Below, piece by piece: positions 46,631 to 58,959 of a stretch of DNA of 64,000 nucleotides. The position numbers and the translations under genes were made by a program. The stretch covers positions 6,497,261 to 6,561,260 of the forward strand of contig NC_041002.1 in the NCBI RefSeq assembly GCF_004193775.1. The letters run 5' to 3'. This stretch comes from Glycine soja (Eukaryota > Streptophyta > Magnoliopsida > Fabales > Fabaceae). The notes below the pieces were generated by a model. The model worked only from the letters and a program-made list of their open reading frames with translations. It did no database searches and had not been told where the DNA came from. Position 1 is the stretch's first letter; each line of letters starts with the position of its first letter.

Positions 46631-46806
46631 ATACTATTCTATAGGTTTTAGCTGTATTAATAATACTTCAGAAATAAGACAAAATGAAAGATACAAAAGT
46701 ATGTTTCACACTTTCCCTTACATTCAAACGTAGTAATTTCTCTTTTGATCTCTTTTTGTTTCCCCTCTCTCTATTTTCATGTTTCTTACTTTTCCTGGAT
46801 ACTAAG

Positions 46807-48800
46807 TGTCGCAACCTACCCTTTGGCGGGAGGGCGATGCGAGGACTCACGGGTGCGTCTTCCATGGAAGGAAGATGCGCAGAGTCGCCACCAATGTTTA
46901 TTCGAGGAAAACGTCGGAAAAACCGGAAAGGTGTGATCTACGAACTTTAAGTGTGAAAGGTTTGGGAGTTGTATTTACGCATGGGGAAGGTATTAGCACC
47001 CCACGCGTCCGTCACAAAGGACGACAACCTTTAATCGAGTGTGCAAAGATGTCTTCAAATTGTTTTATTTTCCCTTTTTTATGCCTTTTTGTATTTTTTA
47101 TCTTTTTGTGGTCGACAAGGGTGTTTCCGTTGCTCCTACATATTCCTCAATTGTGATAAGGAAATCAGACCTACGTAGTTCTTTCAAAAGGGGTGAATCA
47201 AGTGATTCTTTTTACTTGGAAGGGGGTCATTTAAGGCGTTGGACCTTAAAATGATCCATTTTACTTGGTGAGAAAGCTAAGGCGTTGGACCTCTAACCAT
47301 CTCACGAGGTCGAAAAAAGCGGGGCTTTTGCTCCTACGTATCCTCCATCGAAGAGGAAATCAGGCCTACGTAGTTCTCGCAAAAGCGGTAAAGTTACATG
47401 TTGATTTTATGCTTTTGAACGGTCCATGTTAACCGATAAAAGCAAAGAGGATCATTTAAGGCGTTGGACCTTAAAACGGTTTTTAGTGATTTTTTGCGGA
47501 CAAAGCTTGATTTGTGAGTTGATTTTAGCCTTAGTTTCACTTTGGTTATTAGTCAATTGATCCTAGGAAACTTCCAAAGAAAAACGTCTGATTGATTTTT
47601 TTGATTATTTTATTCAAAGATATTTTGATTATTTTATTATTATTTTTCAAGATATTTTGATTATTTTATTATTATTTTACTTTTTTTGGTTTAACCGAGA
47701 TTACAACGTGAATGATCGGTTAGATTTTGTTTTAACAGTGATTAAACGAGATTACAACGCAAATAATCGGTTGAAATTCATTTTATCATTTATTAGGTGA
47801 GAAAACGGCTTAAATAAACGGTTAAAGCACGTTAAAAACGGAAGAAAAGAAAACTGGAAGTAAGCGAAATTAAAGTGAAAGTACACAAAACAAGTAGGGA
47901 CCACTAAGGGTGCATAGAATGAATTGAAAGATTCGATTTCGGGAACTTACCGGTTGAAGACCGAAGAACGACGAAGAACGATGAAGAACGATGAAGAATT
48001 TCCACAGAATCGCTTACGGAAGCGTTACGGAAGCACTTCGACTCGATTTTTCTTCACGAAAACGTGTTTTTTGCCCAAAATAATCAAAATGCATAGTTAA
48101 GGGGTGATGAGTATTTTTTGAAACAGCCCTCCTCCCCTATTTATAGGGAAAAAGAGAGGTGTTTGTCGCCCAGAGACTTAATGAAGAAGATTTCTAAGCG
48201 CACCCGAATTACTAAGTTCACCCCCCTTTTCGTATTTTACGGAAAAGTTACGGAAGTGTTTCGGATTTGATTTTCATCTTTTTTTCTCTTCCCTTTCACC
48301 AATGTTAAGTGAAATATGCTTACCCAAGGTTTTCGGAAATTTTACGGAAGCATTACGGAAGCCACGAAAACCATTTTTCAAAAACGTGGAGGAGCTTGCC
48401 ACCCAGTTGCTTCCTCCTTAAGGAACCCAACTTCCAAAATGTTCTGGAAGGGCCTAGACTTGAATTGCTATTTACACCCCTAGTTTACTTAATACACCCC
48501 TTTTGCCCCCTTTTTGCTGATTCTTTTTCCGTAACGTTACGGAACCTTACGGATTACGTAACGATACTTGTTTTCTTTCCGTAATGTCACGAAGCTTTAC
48601 GGATTACGCAACCATCCCCTCTTTGACTTCCGGAATGTTATGAAACTTTACGGATTGCGCAATAATGTTTCCTTTCGACTCCCGGCATGTCATGGAACTT
48701 CACGGATTGCCTAACGATGGGTGTCAAGTTCCTCGAAGCGGTCATGCGAAGGCTGCATCCCACCAAACAGATGGTCCCCAGATAAAATTAGGGTATGACA
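46807..48800 (-). repeat. 3' LTR of the large gypsy element, 1,994 bp
   Basis: It has two TACGTA-containing inverted motifs (47129-47185 and 47328-47378), three CGTTGGA-loop hairpins, and four ~51-bp CGGATTACG units (48525-48725). It is about 290 bp shorter than its partner, having one copy of a 295-bp block that is duplicated in the other LTR. Confidence 0.95.
48525..48725 (-). repeat. Four ~51-bp units with TTACGGATT core in the LTR
   Basis: GGATTACG or GGATTGC cores fall at 48551, 48601, 48652 and 48704, each preceded by a CCGTAA/GTTACGG-like inverted pair. The same series is present near 62570-62760. Confidence 0.85.
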
Positions 48801-49079
48801 GTTGCCCCTCTTTACTTACCTTTTATCGGAGATGGGAGGAAAGTAAAGATAAGACACTTAGCCTCTTCCGTAATTAATCTGTGATGATTCCCAAAGGCCA
48901 TCCTTTGCCCATCATGGGGATTTAATTGATCTTAATTACAATAGTTCCAACCAAAATGATTTGAAATAATTGACTCTCGTCTCTCCTTCTTTTTCTCTGA
49001 ACAACACATAACAAAAAATAACATAATATACATGTATACACATTTTTTGGTGAAGGAACCGATTGAGAAAATAACAAAA

Positions 49080-50346
49080 ACTGTATTTTCCCCTCACCGG
49101 GGGTTCCGTACTTGATAACGGAGGATGCATGAACAACGATAGGCAATCAATTCATGGGACTCCAGACTCAATGATGGAGGATGCATGAACAGCGCTAGGC
49201 AATCAATTCGTGGGGCTCCGGACTTGATGGTGGAGGATGCATGAACAACGCTAGGCAATCAATTCACGGGGCTCCGGACTTAATGATGGAGGATGCACGA
49301 ACAACGCTAGGCAATCAATTCGTGGGACTCCAGACTCGATGGTGGAGGATGCATGAACAGCGCTAGGCAATCAATTCATGGGACTCTGGACTCAATGATG
49401 GAGGATGCATGAACAGCGCTTGACAGTCAATTCATGGGGCTCCGGACTTGATGGTGGAGGATGCATGAACAACGCTAGGCAATCAATTCATGGGGCTCCG
49501 GACTCGATGGTGGAGGATGCATGAACAGCGCTAGGAAATCAATTCATGGGGCTCCGGACTTGATGATGGAGGATGCACGAACAGTGCTAGGCAATCAATT
49601 TGTGGGGCTCCGGACTTGATGGTGGAGGATGCATGAACAGCACTAGGCAATCAATTCATGGGGCTCCGGACTCAATGGTGGAGGATGCATGAACAGCGCT
49701 AGGCAATCAATTCATGGGGCTCCGGACTTGATGGTGGAGGATGCATGAACATCGTTAGGCAATGAGTTCATGGGGCTCCGGACTTGATGGTGGAGGATGC
49801 ACAAACAACGCTAGGCAATCAATTCGTGGGGCTCCGGACTCGATGGTGGAGGACGCATGAACAGCGCTAGGCAATCAATTCATGGGGCTCCGAATAAGAT
49901 TTGATGGTGGAGGATGCACGAACAGCGCTAGGCAATCAATTCGTGGGGCTCCGGACTCGATGGTGGAGGACGCATGAACAGCGCTAGGCAATCAATTCAT
50001 GGGGCTCCGAATAAGATTTGATGGTGGAGGATGCATGAACAGCGCTAGGCAATCAATTCGTGGGGCTCCGGACTCGATGGTGGAGGATGCATGAACGACA
50101 ATCAATTCATGGGGCTCCGAATAAGATTTGATGGTGGAGGATGCACGAACAACGTTAGGCAATCAATTCGTGGGGCTCCGGACTCGATGGTGGAGGATGC
50201 ATGAACGACAATCAATTCATGGGGCTCCAAATAAGATTTGATGATGGAGGATGAATGAACAGTGCTAGGAAATCAATCCGTGGGGCTCCGGACTCGATGG
50301 TGGAGGATGCATGAACGACAATCAATTCATGGGGCTCCGAATAAGA
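49080..50346. repeat. 57-bp tandem array, about 22 units
   Basis: The unit is close to GGGGCTCCGGACTTGATGG, then TGGAGGATGCATGAACAGCG, then CTAGGCAATCAATTCATG. From about 49880 a longer variant with GAATAAGATTTG alternates with the standard unit, and a shortened variant (CATGAACGACAATCAATTC) appears three times. Confidence 0.95.
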
Positions 50347-50359
50347 TTTGATTTTAGGA

Positions 50360-51500
50360 CCGAATAGTCCACCGAGTTCTTTCACCAAAACGGCGAACAT
50401 GCTTTAGCAAGGAAAAATAAATCATTCACGAGAGCACCATATTTTAGAGAAACAATATGCTTATGCCAAAATAGTTTTCCTTGTAACCGAAAATGAAGGG
50501 TAGGATGTCAATCTTTAGCTTTTAAATGAACATTTAAGGGAAACGTCGGGTCAAACTGAAACTGGGAATAAAATCACTCATGGTGTATAAAAACTCACAC
50601 AGGTAAGTGTTTTACCCTAATTCCAAACCATAGCTGCACCATGAATTTATTTTGCACATGATTTCCTATCGAACCAAAAGATTACACACACGATCATGGA
50701 CCAATATGATTTTCTCGAGGGTATTGTTTTTGGAGAGGAAGCTGGGTGTTTCGGTCTTTTCCTCCTTGTTTATGTGGGGCGGGACATCGCTAGTTGGGAG
50801 CGACCTTGAATGGAAATCCCAAAGGAAGAACCACTTTAAAAATGGGTTTTCCCTTTGTTAGCGGTCATTTACCTCGCCGAAAATTTATCTGGTCCGAAGA
50901 CCTTCTGTTCTCTTTCTTGGTTTCCTTTATTGATTGGGAATTATTCTGTTTTCCTTCGATCTTTTCCTTTTTACTTTCTTCCAATCTTCGATCGGGAATC
51001 CTTCTTTTCCTTTTCTTTTCTTTCTTTTCATTTCTTTGTCTCCCTTTTTTTCGATCTTTGATTGGGAATTCGGGTTTTAGCATTTGTTATTCGCTCTCCC
51101 TTGAGGAGATTCTGCTGTCCTTTTCTTCGGGGGGAAGGATGAGGATTCTCTTCATGGGCCAAGGTTCAAGGCAGCTTAAGGTTGTGTCTCAACATGGTCT
51201 TTTCACCGCACGTGCCCGATTTTGATATTTGGGGCAAAACAAATTCATGTGTCAGAGTGCCGGTTTCGGGTTAAACTCCCATATTATTTCCACGAGGCGC
51301 GCGTAACAATGATGATTTGAAAACAACGCGCAAAATTAGTCATGCATACAACTAGGTGGGTACTCAAGCATCCAGTTTATGGCATTATGATACTAAGGCT
51401 TGGTATTTACGCAAGTAGACCCAATGTTTCCAAATTATGTTCTTTCATTGGTTCAACGAATCCATCCATTCTTATCTCGGTTATTTTGGAAAATAAACTC
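50360..51500. repeat. Diverged ~2-kb-spaced direct duplication, copy 1
   Basis: Blocks such as CACACAGGTAAGTGTTT, ATTTCCTATCGAACC, GATCATGGACCAAT, the ATTATTTCCACGAGG region and ACTCAAGCATCCAGTTTATG recur in the same order at 52380-53480. Confidence 0.85.
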
Positions 51501-52379
51501 TTAGTGTCAATTTCTTGTTTCCAAAAGATATGTTTGCTCTCTACGAATGATTTGTGCTTCCTTATGACCATAACATGCTGACCTTCAAGGTCTTTCTTTC
51601 TCTTTTCTTTTTGTTTCATTTTTTTCTTATGCACGTTTGCAAAAAAAACTATACATCCATCGTTATCTATGAGAAAAGCTTTCTTCTCTGTACACCTACG
51701 TTCCTATACACGAAAAAAAACTTTTTTCTCTATATACACACGCATTGAAAAACTCTTTCTCTCTATACCGACATGGTCTATATAAAATCTCTATTCCTTT
51801 TCAAAGATTTCTTTTCCCCTTTTCAATATACACTCGTTGTTTATATAAAATTTTCCTTTATATACACTCATTGCTCATATATAAGAATTTTTTTTCACAC
51901 ATTGTTTATATACAAAAATTTCTTTTCTTTTCTTTATATATAGATATGACATTTTTTTCACAACGTCTCTTTCTTTCTCTATTCTTGGTGTTATTATGAC
52001 GTTTGTTTGTTTTATTTTTAGGATGACGCTCCTAAACGAAAACTCTACACGGTTCTGGAATTTCAACAAATATTATCGACAATAATGAAATAAGCACTAA
52101 TGTAACAATCCAAACAAAATGTATGCACAAAACAAATGACAATCGAAAAAAAAACAACAAAAACAAACGTTAGTCCCTCAAGTCATAGAAACAAGATAAC
52201 ATACATAAAAATGAAAAGAATACGAATCAGGGGATCCCACGGTCATGTGGCTCTGCATGCCACCGGACTCTTGGGTCATGGTAACAAAAGGTGGGGTGGT
52301 CGACAAAAGCAGGGCTTTTGCTCCTACGTATCCTCAATTTGTGATGAGGAACTCAGACCTACGTAGTTCTTGATAACTG

Positions 52380-53500
52380 TGAGACTAAAATAGTCTCGGT
52401 GTTTTCTTCACTAAAATGTGAACATGCTCTAGTAAAGAGACAAAACTTCCAACTGATCAGAGCAACATATGTTTTTTGGATGAAAAACAACGTGTCTATC
52501 GGGGAAGGAGAGTATGCTGATGAAATTTTCTCATAACCATAAATGAGATTTTGGATGTTAGCATTTCGTTTCTAAACGACCATTTAGAGGAAACACTGAG
52601 TCCAACAAAAATTGAAGAAAATCACTCAAAGTGTATCAATCTCACACAGGTAAGTGTTTCATCCTAATTCCGAACCATAGATATGTCATGACTTGATTTT
52701 GCATATCACTTCCTATCAAATCAAAGATTACATGCGTGATCATGGATCAATAGAACTTTTTCTTGAGATCTTTCTTTGTGGGAATTTTGGCTTTGAGTGT
52801 TCTTGGCCTTTTCCTTTTCTGTTTTTGTTTAGTGTGAGGTGAACAAGTCACCGACGCATAGGATTTTGGTTGGCAATCAAAAGGAGAGGGCCACTTTAGG
52901 TCATGGTTTCCTTTCTTTTTTTCGTTTACTTGGTGACAATTTTGTATTGTTCAGATATTGTCTGGTCCAAAGACCTTTCTGCATGTTTCTTCTGTTTTCT
53001 TCCGATCTTTGATCGGGAACTTTCTTTTTTTTTTTTTTGCTTTCTCCCACTCTTTGATTGAGAATTTTTTTTTGCTTTCTCCCACTCTTTGATTGAGAAT
53101 TTTCTTTCTTTTTTTGCTTTCTCCCACTCTTTGATTGGGAATTTTCCTTTTTTTTGTTTTCTTCCGAGTGCAAGGATTGACATTCTCACCCTGGGTCAAG
53201 GTTTATGATAAGTTGGGATTTTGGCTCAAGGCTTGTAGAACGGCTGGTCATGATATATGTCAGGGTTTGGCCAGCGGTTCGGGGATAAAGGGGATGTCCC
53301 ACATTATTTCCGTGATACACATGCAACAATGATGATTAGGAAATTTTATGCAAAACTGGTCATGCATGCACCCATGTGGACACTCAAGCATCAAGTTTTT
53401 ATGGTCATGTGACACTAGGGCTCAGGATTCATTTTCCCTATTTTAAGTCAACCTAGTGTTTCCAAAATACGCTCCTTTATCAATTCATGCATTCATCCGA
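52380..53500. repeat. Diverged direct duplication, copy 2
   Basis: The partner of 50360-51500, offset about 2,030 bases. It includes three to four local units of GCTTTCTCCCACTCTTTGAT at 52993-53165 that are not matched in copy 1. Confidence 0.85.
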
Positions 53501-53734
53501 GTCTATTTTGGGCGTTCGGGAAAATTTTCACAACATTCACCTTTCAGGTGTGTCACACATTTTCTTCCAAAAACTGGTTATGATCAGTGAATTTTTTCAA
53601 TGAAAAGCTGGAAGTTATCTCTTTTCAAAAGCATGCTGGCTTTTCAGCCGAAAGATATATTTTTGTTCTTGTTTGTTTTTGTTGTTTTTCTTTCATGAGG
53701 TATTTTCCTACCTAAGCATATGTATATTTTTGGG

Positions 53735-53850
53735 AGGTATTTTTGCTATATACATGCATATCCAAGGTATTTTCACTACCTACACATACACACATATATT
53801 TTGTGAGATATTTTTGCTATATACATGCATATCCAAGGTATCTTGCTACC

Positions 53851-53883
<33 letters not shown>

Positions 53884-53885
53884 TG
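53735..53885. repeat. 71-bp duplication and TA microsatellite
   Basis: TTTTTGCTATATACATGCAT recurs at a 71-base spacing (53740 and 53811). A TA run of nine units follows at 53865-53882. Confidence 0.85.
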
Positions 53886-54269
53886 TGAGATATGACTACC
53901 TTTCGAGTTTGTGCTTGTTTTATTTAAATTCCTAGGATCATGAGCAACTAGGTGTGTTCTACTATGACTTGAGAAACAAAAGGTGGTCAAATAACAAGTA
54001 GAAATTTTAAAGGTACTAGGTTGCTTCCTAGTAGCGCTTCTTTAACGTCTTGAGCTAGACGCTTTATGACTTATCGGTCACGGACCTAGTATTTTGCTTA
54101 CCTTTGACTTTGGACTTGGTCGCCTATTGGTCGGCCATGTGTCGTAGGCAACGCTCTAACCTTTTTGTGGATGAGCTGAGGTGAACTCTAGAGGTGGTGG
54201 CAGTGCGTCTGTTGCCTGCTGCCGGCCATCTCCAGGCTGCTGTGGTGTCTCGTCTTGCGCCTGCCTGGG

Positions 54270-54690
54270 GGCGCAATACTTTTTGATGAAAGCTCAGTTA
54301 GTAGGGGGCCTGATGACCTTGCTGGGGGCGACGGGCACTCCGTAGAATTGACAAAGGCCCGTAATCAGTGCTGGAAACCTCAAGACCCTGTTGGACTTCT
54401 TCGGGTCCACTGGGTGTCTTGCGGGTGCGATCCCTGCAAACAATAGATGACATCAGAAATCAGTTGAGTGATGTACATACTTACCTATGTCATGATGGCA
54501 TGACCTTGCTGGGGGGGACGGGGCACCCTGTAGGACTGACAGAGGCCCGCAACCAGAGCTGGAAACCCCAGGGCCCTGTTGGACTTCTCCGAGTCCACTG
54601 GGTGTCTTGTGGGCACGATCCCTGCAAATAGTGGATGTCATCAGAAATCGGTTTAGCCACATGCATACTTACCTATGTCGGAACGGCACA
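54270..54690. repeat. 188-bp duplication, two copies
   Basis: ATGACCTTGCTGGGGG, CTGTTGGACTTCT, GTCCACTGGGTGTCTTG and CATACTTACCTATGTC occur twice at a spacing of 188 bases. Confidence 0.9.
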
Positions 54691-55027
54691 GACCAACTGA
54701 TACTTCCGCAAGGGGAGATTGGCATTATGGTCACTGGGCAAAATGTTGCTAATTGGCAACATCATCTATATCTATGTAAAAGTGGTCATGTTGGTGCACA
54801 TGATCCGCACTCGTCTCTTTGTAACGTCACGGGTGAAATCTTGCCCCAGTATGCATAATGGCTGTATGATAGCCTCTTCCTCTAGTTGTGCTCGCACAGT
54901 TGGCCCACCTCCAGGATCAGGGGGTGGCCCAAGAACTGAACTGATAAAAGGAAACTACTGGCCCCCGTAACCCAGAGCGCAAGTCTCGGTTAAGCATTAA
55001 GGGCAGAAGACCTTAAATTCTCTTAAG

Positions 55028-55835
55028 GTGCGGATGTGGAGCCCACTGAAAGTGAGCACATGTAGCCCTCTAAAGTCAGGGGCGTGTCACCCTTTGAAGG
55101 TGAGGGCGTCCAGCCCTCTAAAAGCGAGGGCGTGCAGCCCACTAAAAGAGAGGGCGTGCAGCCCTCTGAAGGCGAGGACTTGCAACCTTCTAAAGGCGAG
55201 GACGTGTAGTCCTCTGAAGGTGAGGGCGTGTAGCCCTCTGAAGGCGAGGACGTGTAGTCCTCTGATGGCGAGGACGTGTAGTCCTCTAAAAGCGAGGGCG
55301 TGCAACCCTTTAAAGGAGAGGGTGTGCAGCCCTCTGAAGGCGAGGACGTGCAACCCTTTAAAGGTGAGGACGTGTAGTCCTCTGAAGGTGAGGGCGTGTA
55401 GCCCTCTAAAGGCGAGGGCGTGTAGCCCTCTGAAAGTGAGGATGCGTAGTCCTCTAAGGGCGTGCATGTAGCCCTCTGAAGGTGAGGACGCGTAGCCTTC
55501 TGAAGGCGAGGGCGTGCAACCTTCTGATGGCGAGGACGTGTAGTCCTCTCAAGGCGAGGATGTGTAGTCCTCGAAAGGTGAGGGCGTGCAGCCCTCTAAT
55601 GGAGAGGACACGCAGTCCTCTGAGGGCGTGCAGCCCTCTGAAGGCATGTAGTCCTCTGATGGCGAGGATGTGTAGTCCTCTAATGGCGAGGATGTGTAGT
55701 CCTCTGAAGGCGAGGGCGTGTAGCCCTCTGAAGGCAAGGACTTGTAGTCCTCTGAAGGCGAGGGCGTGCAGCCCTCTGAAGGTGAGGGCGTGCAACCCTT
55801 TGAAGGTGAGGACGTGTAGTCCTCGGAAGGTGAGG
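55028..55835. repeat. 24-bp tandem array, about 33 units
   Basis: The unit is near CGTGTAGTCCTCTGAAGGCGAGGG, given here as CGTGTAGTCCTC and TGAAGGCGAGGG. Since 24 is a multiple of three, several frames stay open: plus 55028-55471 and 55482-55865, and minus 55467-55087, 55873-55454 and 56046-55549. Confidence 0.95.
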
Positions 55836-56046
55836 GTACTAGTACCCAAGGGTCCACCCTTTTGAGAAAGCAAGAGATTGACTCATTGAGAGGGCCGGTC
55901 ATCCCAAATTCCAAAAGATGGGACATTAGGTGTAGGAAATCTATGCAGTTAACATGATTTTTAGGGATGCAGATGTATGCAACCTTTGAAATTTGGTAAA
56001 TGTGGACTTCATATGAAACAATGCAATGCAATGGAAAGTTGTGCAA
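55549..56046 (-). other. Open frame with Ser/Pro-rich octapeptide repeats
   Basis: On the strand that carries gag, a 165-codon frame starts with 70 non-repetitive residues (ending SISCFLKRVDPWVLV). It then reads a series of octapeptides of the kind YTPSPSEG and YTSSPSED with acidic, serine and tyrosine positions. Protein expression is unproven. Repeats whose length is a multiple of three give such frames by default, so this is recorded as an observation. Confidence 0.35.
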
Positions 56047-57172
56047 TGTTCATGACATTATTTCCCTATTTTGTGATTTTGATTTTGATTTAATTTTTTT
56101 GGAAAACACAGATTGACTGTCCTTTTGAAAGAGGTGATAATTCATGCAACCTTATCCTATCTTTTGCAAATCTCTCCGGGAACTCCCTCAGAGTGTATGT
56201 TCTGTTTGACTTAGTCACTTGACCATTTTGGAGTGACGACAATGGAGCTTTTTGATGTTTAATCAATCCATTGAAATGCCAGGGTTTGTCCCCCCTTTTT
56301 TTGTTTAAAAACATCGACGGGTGAGAACTTTTGATCTGCCCCTAGGTTCGCTTGAGGCTCATGCACGATGCCCCTCATTGCCCCAGTGTAGGGCTTTGAG
56401 GTACCAATCTTTGTCTTTCGTCATGACCTTATAGCAGGAAACCTATTGGGTGAGAACTTCTAATCTGCCCCTAGGTTCACTTGAGGTTTATGCATGGTGC
56501 CTTTCATTGCCCCAGTGTAGGGCTCTAAGGTATCCATTGTTGTTTTGTTTTCACAACCTTGTAGCAAGGAAGAAAGAAAGAGGCGCTTTGATCCTCGCAA
56601 AAGAATTTTTCGAGGACGAGAAATTGTTGAAGGATTTTTCAATTGACGAATTAAGTCAAATGACTCCTATTCTTGATAACTCACTTCTCTCTCAAAAAGA
56701 CAAACTTTCAGGAATGATAAAATGAGCTCACATGAATGCCTATATTTTTACTTGAAAACACAGTCAATCAAATGCTTTTTTTTTCTTTTATTTTGAAACT
56801 TATTTGTTTTGAACTTTACTCGTTGTTTTACGGTACCCCCACCAACGTGCAAGACGAGTAATATCTGATTGAACGGTCTTGGAAGTCAACACTCAGAAGC
56901 GCAGGTCGTTTGAGCAAACAAACCAATGGCTTGCACTCACATTCTGGTGGAAGTTTGAATAAGCAAAGATGTGTTTGTGAGATGATGAGGGACAAAGATG
57001 TCTAATTTATCCATTTTATTTAGCATTGTAACTATGGTTTACAATAATGGCATAAACTTGAAAATCCTGATGAGTCATTAGAGACATCTAACAACAGCTT
57101 CCCAAAAATTTCCCCATGTATGGTGTTGCTTGTCAATGTTAGGATTCACAAGCGATTCTCCTCAAATTCCAA

Positions 57173-58954
57173 CTAGCCTGCATTAATTAGACTTTGCACC
57201 TTACGCTTCAGGGCCCTACAATGTTCAATGGAACGCCCCGGGGCTTCTCCATGACAAGCACACGTTGTGTTCAAGTCGTATTCTCGGAGAAATAGAGGTT
57301 GATGAACCTTGGCTGGGGTTATGGCTACCATTGAATTATCAAGTAGATATGGGAGCAAGTCAGCATAGGACACCGGAATTGGGGTGAATTCTACAGGCTT
57401 TTTCGCTGCAAAATTCATTTCTTGGTTGGTGTTTTGGTTTGTGCTAAAGGTGGTGTTCATCATTGGAAGTGCGGTAGACAGGCTTTGTGGTTGATTTAGG
57501 GATGGCCTTTGTGGATAACTGGGTGGTGGGTAAGGAGAAGGTTTGTTATTGGCTGAGTAATGACATTGTTGGGTTGGTGGGAAACTTGGCTGTATAGGAA
57601 TGACAGTCACAGCATGGGTTTCTCCCTCATTCTCACCCTCTTCATTTGCCCCAGTTTTTTTGCATTTATCAAAGCATGATGATCAGATTTGCCTCTTTTT
57701 AGACCCACTTTGATCATTTCACCAACGAAGACCAAATCCGCAAATCTTGAAGGTGTGTAACCCACCATTTTCCATAATAGAACACTAGTAATATGTCTAC
57801 TATCATTGTTATTATTTCTTTCTTCGTCATTGAGGGAAACACTTGGGCTGCCAGATCCCTCCACCTTTGGGCGCATCCTTTGAAAGATTCATGTCCCTTT
57901 TTGCACATGTTCTGTAGTTGCATCCTATCCGAAGCCATATCAGAATCATACTGATACTGCCTAATGAAGGCAACCATTAGGTCTTTCCAAGAATGGACTC
58001 GGGAATGTTCCAAGTTAGTATACCAGGTAGCAGCTACCCCAGTAAGACTTTCTTGGAAGAAATGTATCAACAGTTCCTCATCTTTTGCGTATGCCCCCAT
58101 CTTCTGACAATACATCTTTAGATGGTTCTTGGGGCAAGTAGTCCCCTTGTACTTGTCAAAGTCCGACACATTGAACTTGGGAAGGGTGATGATATTGGGT
58201 ACTAGGAACAACTCCTCTAGGTTAGCAAAGGCATAATCTTTACCTCCTTCAATGGCCCTAAGCCTTTCCTTTAGATGATCCAACTTTCTCATTTCTACCA
58301 TAGCATGAGGGTTTTTACCCGGTGTGGAATGCAAGGGGTGTGGTTGTGGTGATACTGAGGGCCCTCCAAAGTGTTTTGCAGGGGTATACCACCAACTTCT
58401 TGCCCTTCAGTGGCATATCCGAGGCAAGGATCAAAGTCCGCTAGATTGTGGTGGGGCATTTCATGTGTCTCCCCCATGGGTTGAGAAACATGTGCATGAT
58501 CAGTCTGAGGTTGTCAGCTTTCAATGAGTATGGGAGCAGAGTTATTGACATACTCACTGGGAGTGTATGCCACATTGGGTGGTGTATAGTTGGGAGGCAA
58601 GCCATATGGTGGGAAGGCGTGCTTGTTTTGAATTTGCACATAATAGGGGCCGCTCGTACTTCCCAAATCTTTGCCTACCATAGCTGAGGTTGGATGATTC
58701 ATTTGGTTGAGGCCAGATGGGGGCATCGGGTTCACCTTAGCAACAGCGCTAGTAGCGGCAACTGCAACCGCATTGGCTTCCATTATCTTCTTCATGCTCA
58801 TCATGGCCTCCTTCATTGTGGCCATTTGCTCTTTCATGGCCTCCATGTCGGCCTTCATCTGCTCTTGCACCTCCTCTACTTCACCCATTACTCTAGCTCT
58901 AGCACGGGTTCGGTAAGGGTGCCGTAAAGCGTGTTCTTTTCTTTTTGATAACAA
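57173..58954 (-). pseudogene. Gag of the large gypsy element, broken
   Basis: The N-terminal part (58954-58514) has a long Met/Glu/Lys coiled coil (EVEEVQEQMKADMEAMKEQM) and a Pro/Tyr-rich part. After an in-frame stop it continues in the same frame to about 58300. The Retrotrans_gag core is in another frame (58334-57714): LPKFNVSDFDKYKGTTCPKN, FFQESLTGVAATWYTNLE, WKDLMVAFIRQYQYDSDM. The last piece (57610-57173) is Pro/Gln/Asn-rich and ends with FTPIPVSYADLLPYLL and a CACHGEAPGRSIEHCRALK zinc-binding block. At least one stop and two frame changes break it. Confidence 0.85.
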
Positions 58955-58959
58955 TGATT

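Noticed and set aside
49080..50346. Considered as a CRISPR-like or centromeric satellite array
   Set aside because: Units are adjacent without unique spacers and the array lies inside an LTR element with defined ends, so it is an element-internal tandem repeat.
52901..53199. Lys/Gly-rich minus frames (QSKSGRKQKK repeats)
   Set aside because: They are translations of local 40-bp pyrimidine-rich repeats; three frames show the same pattern.
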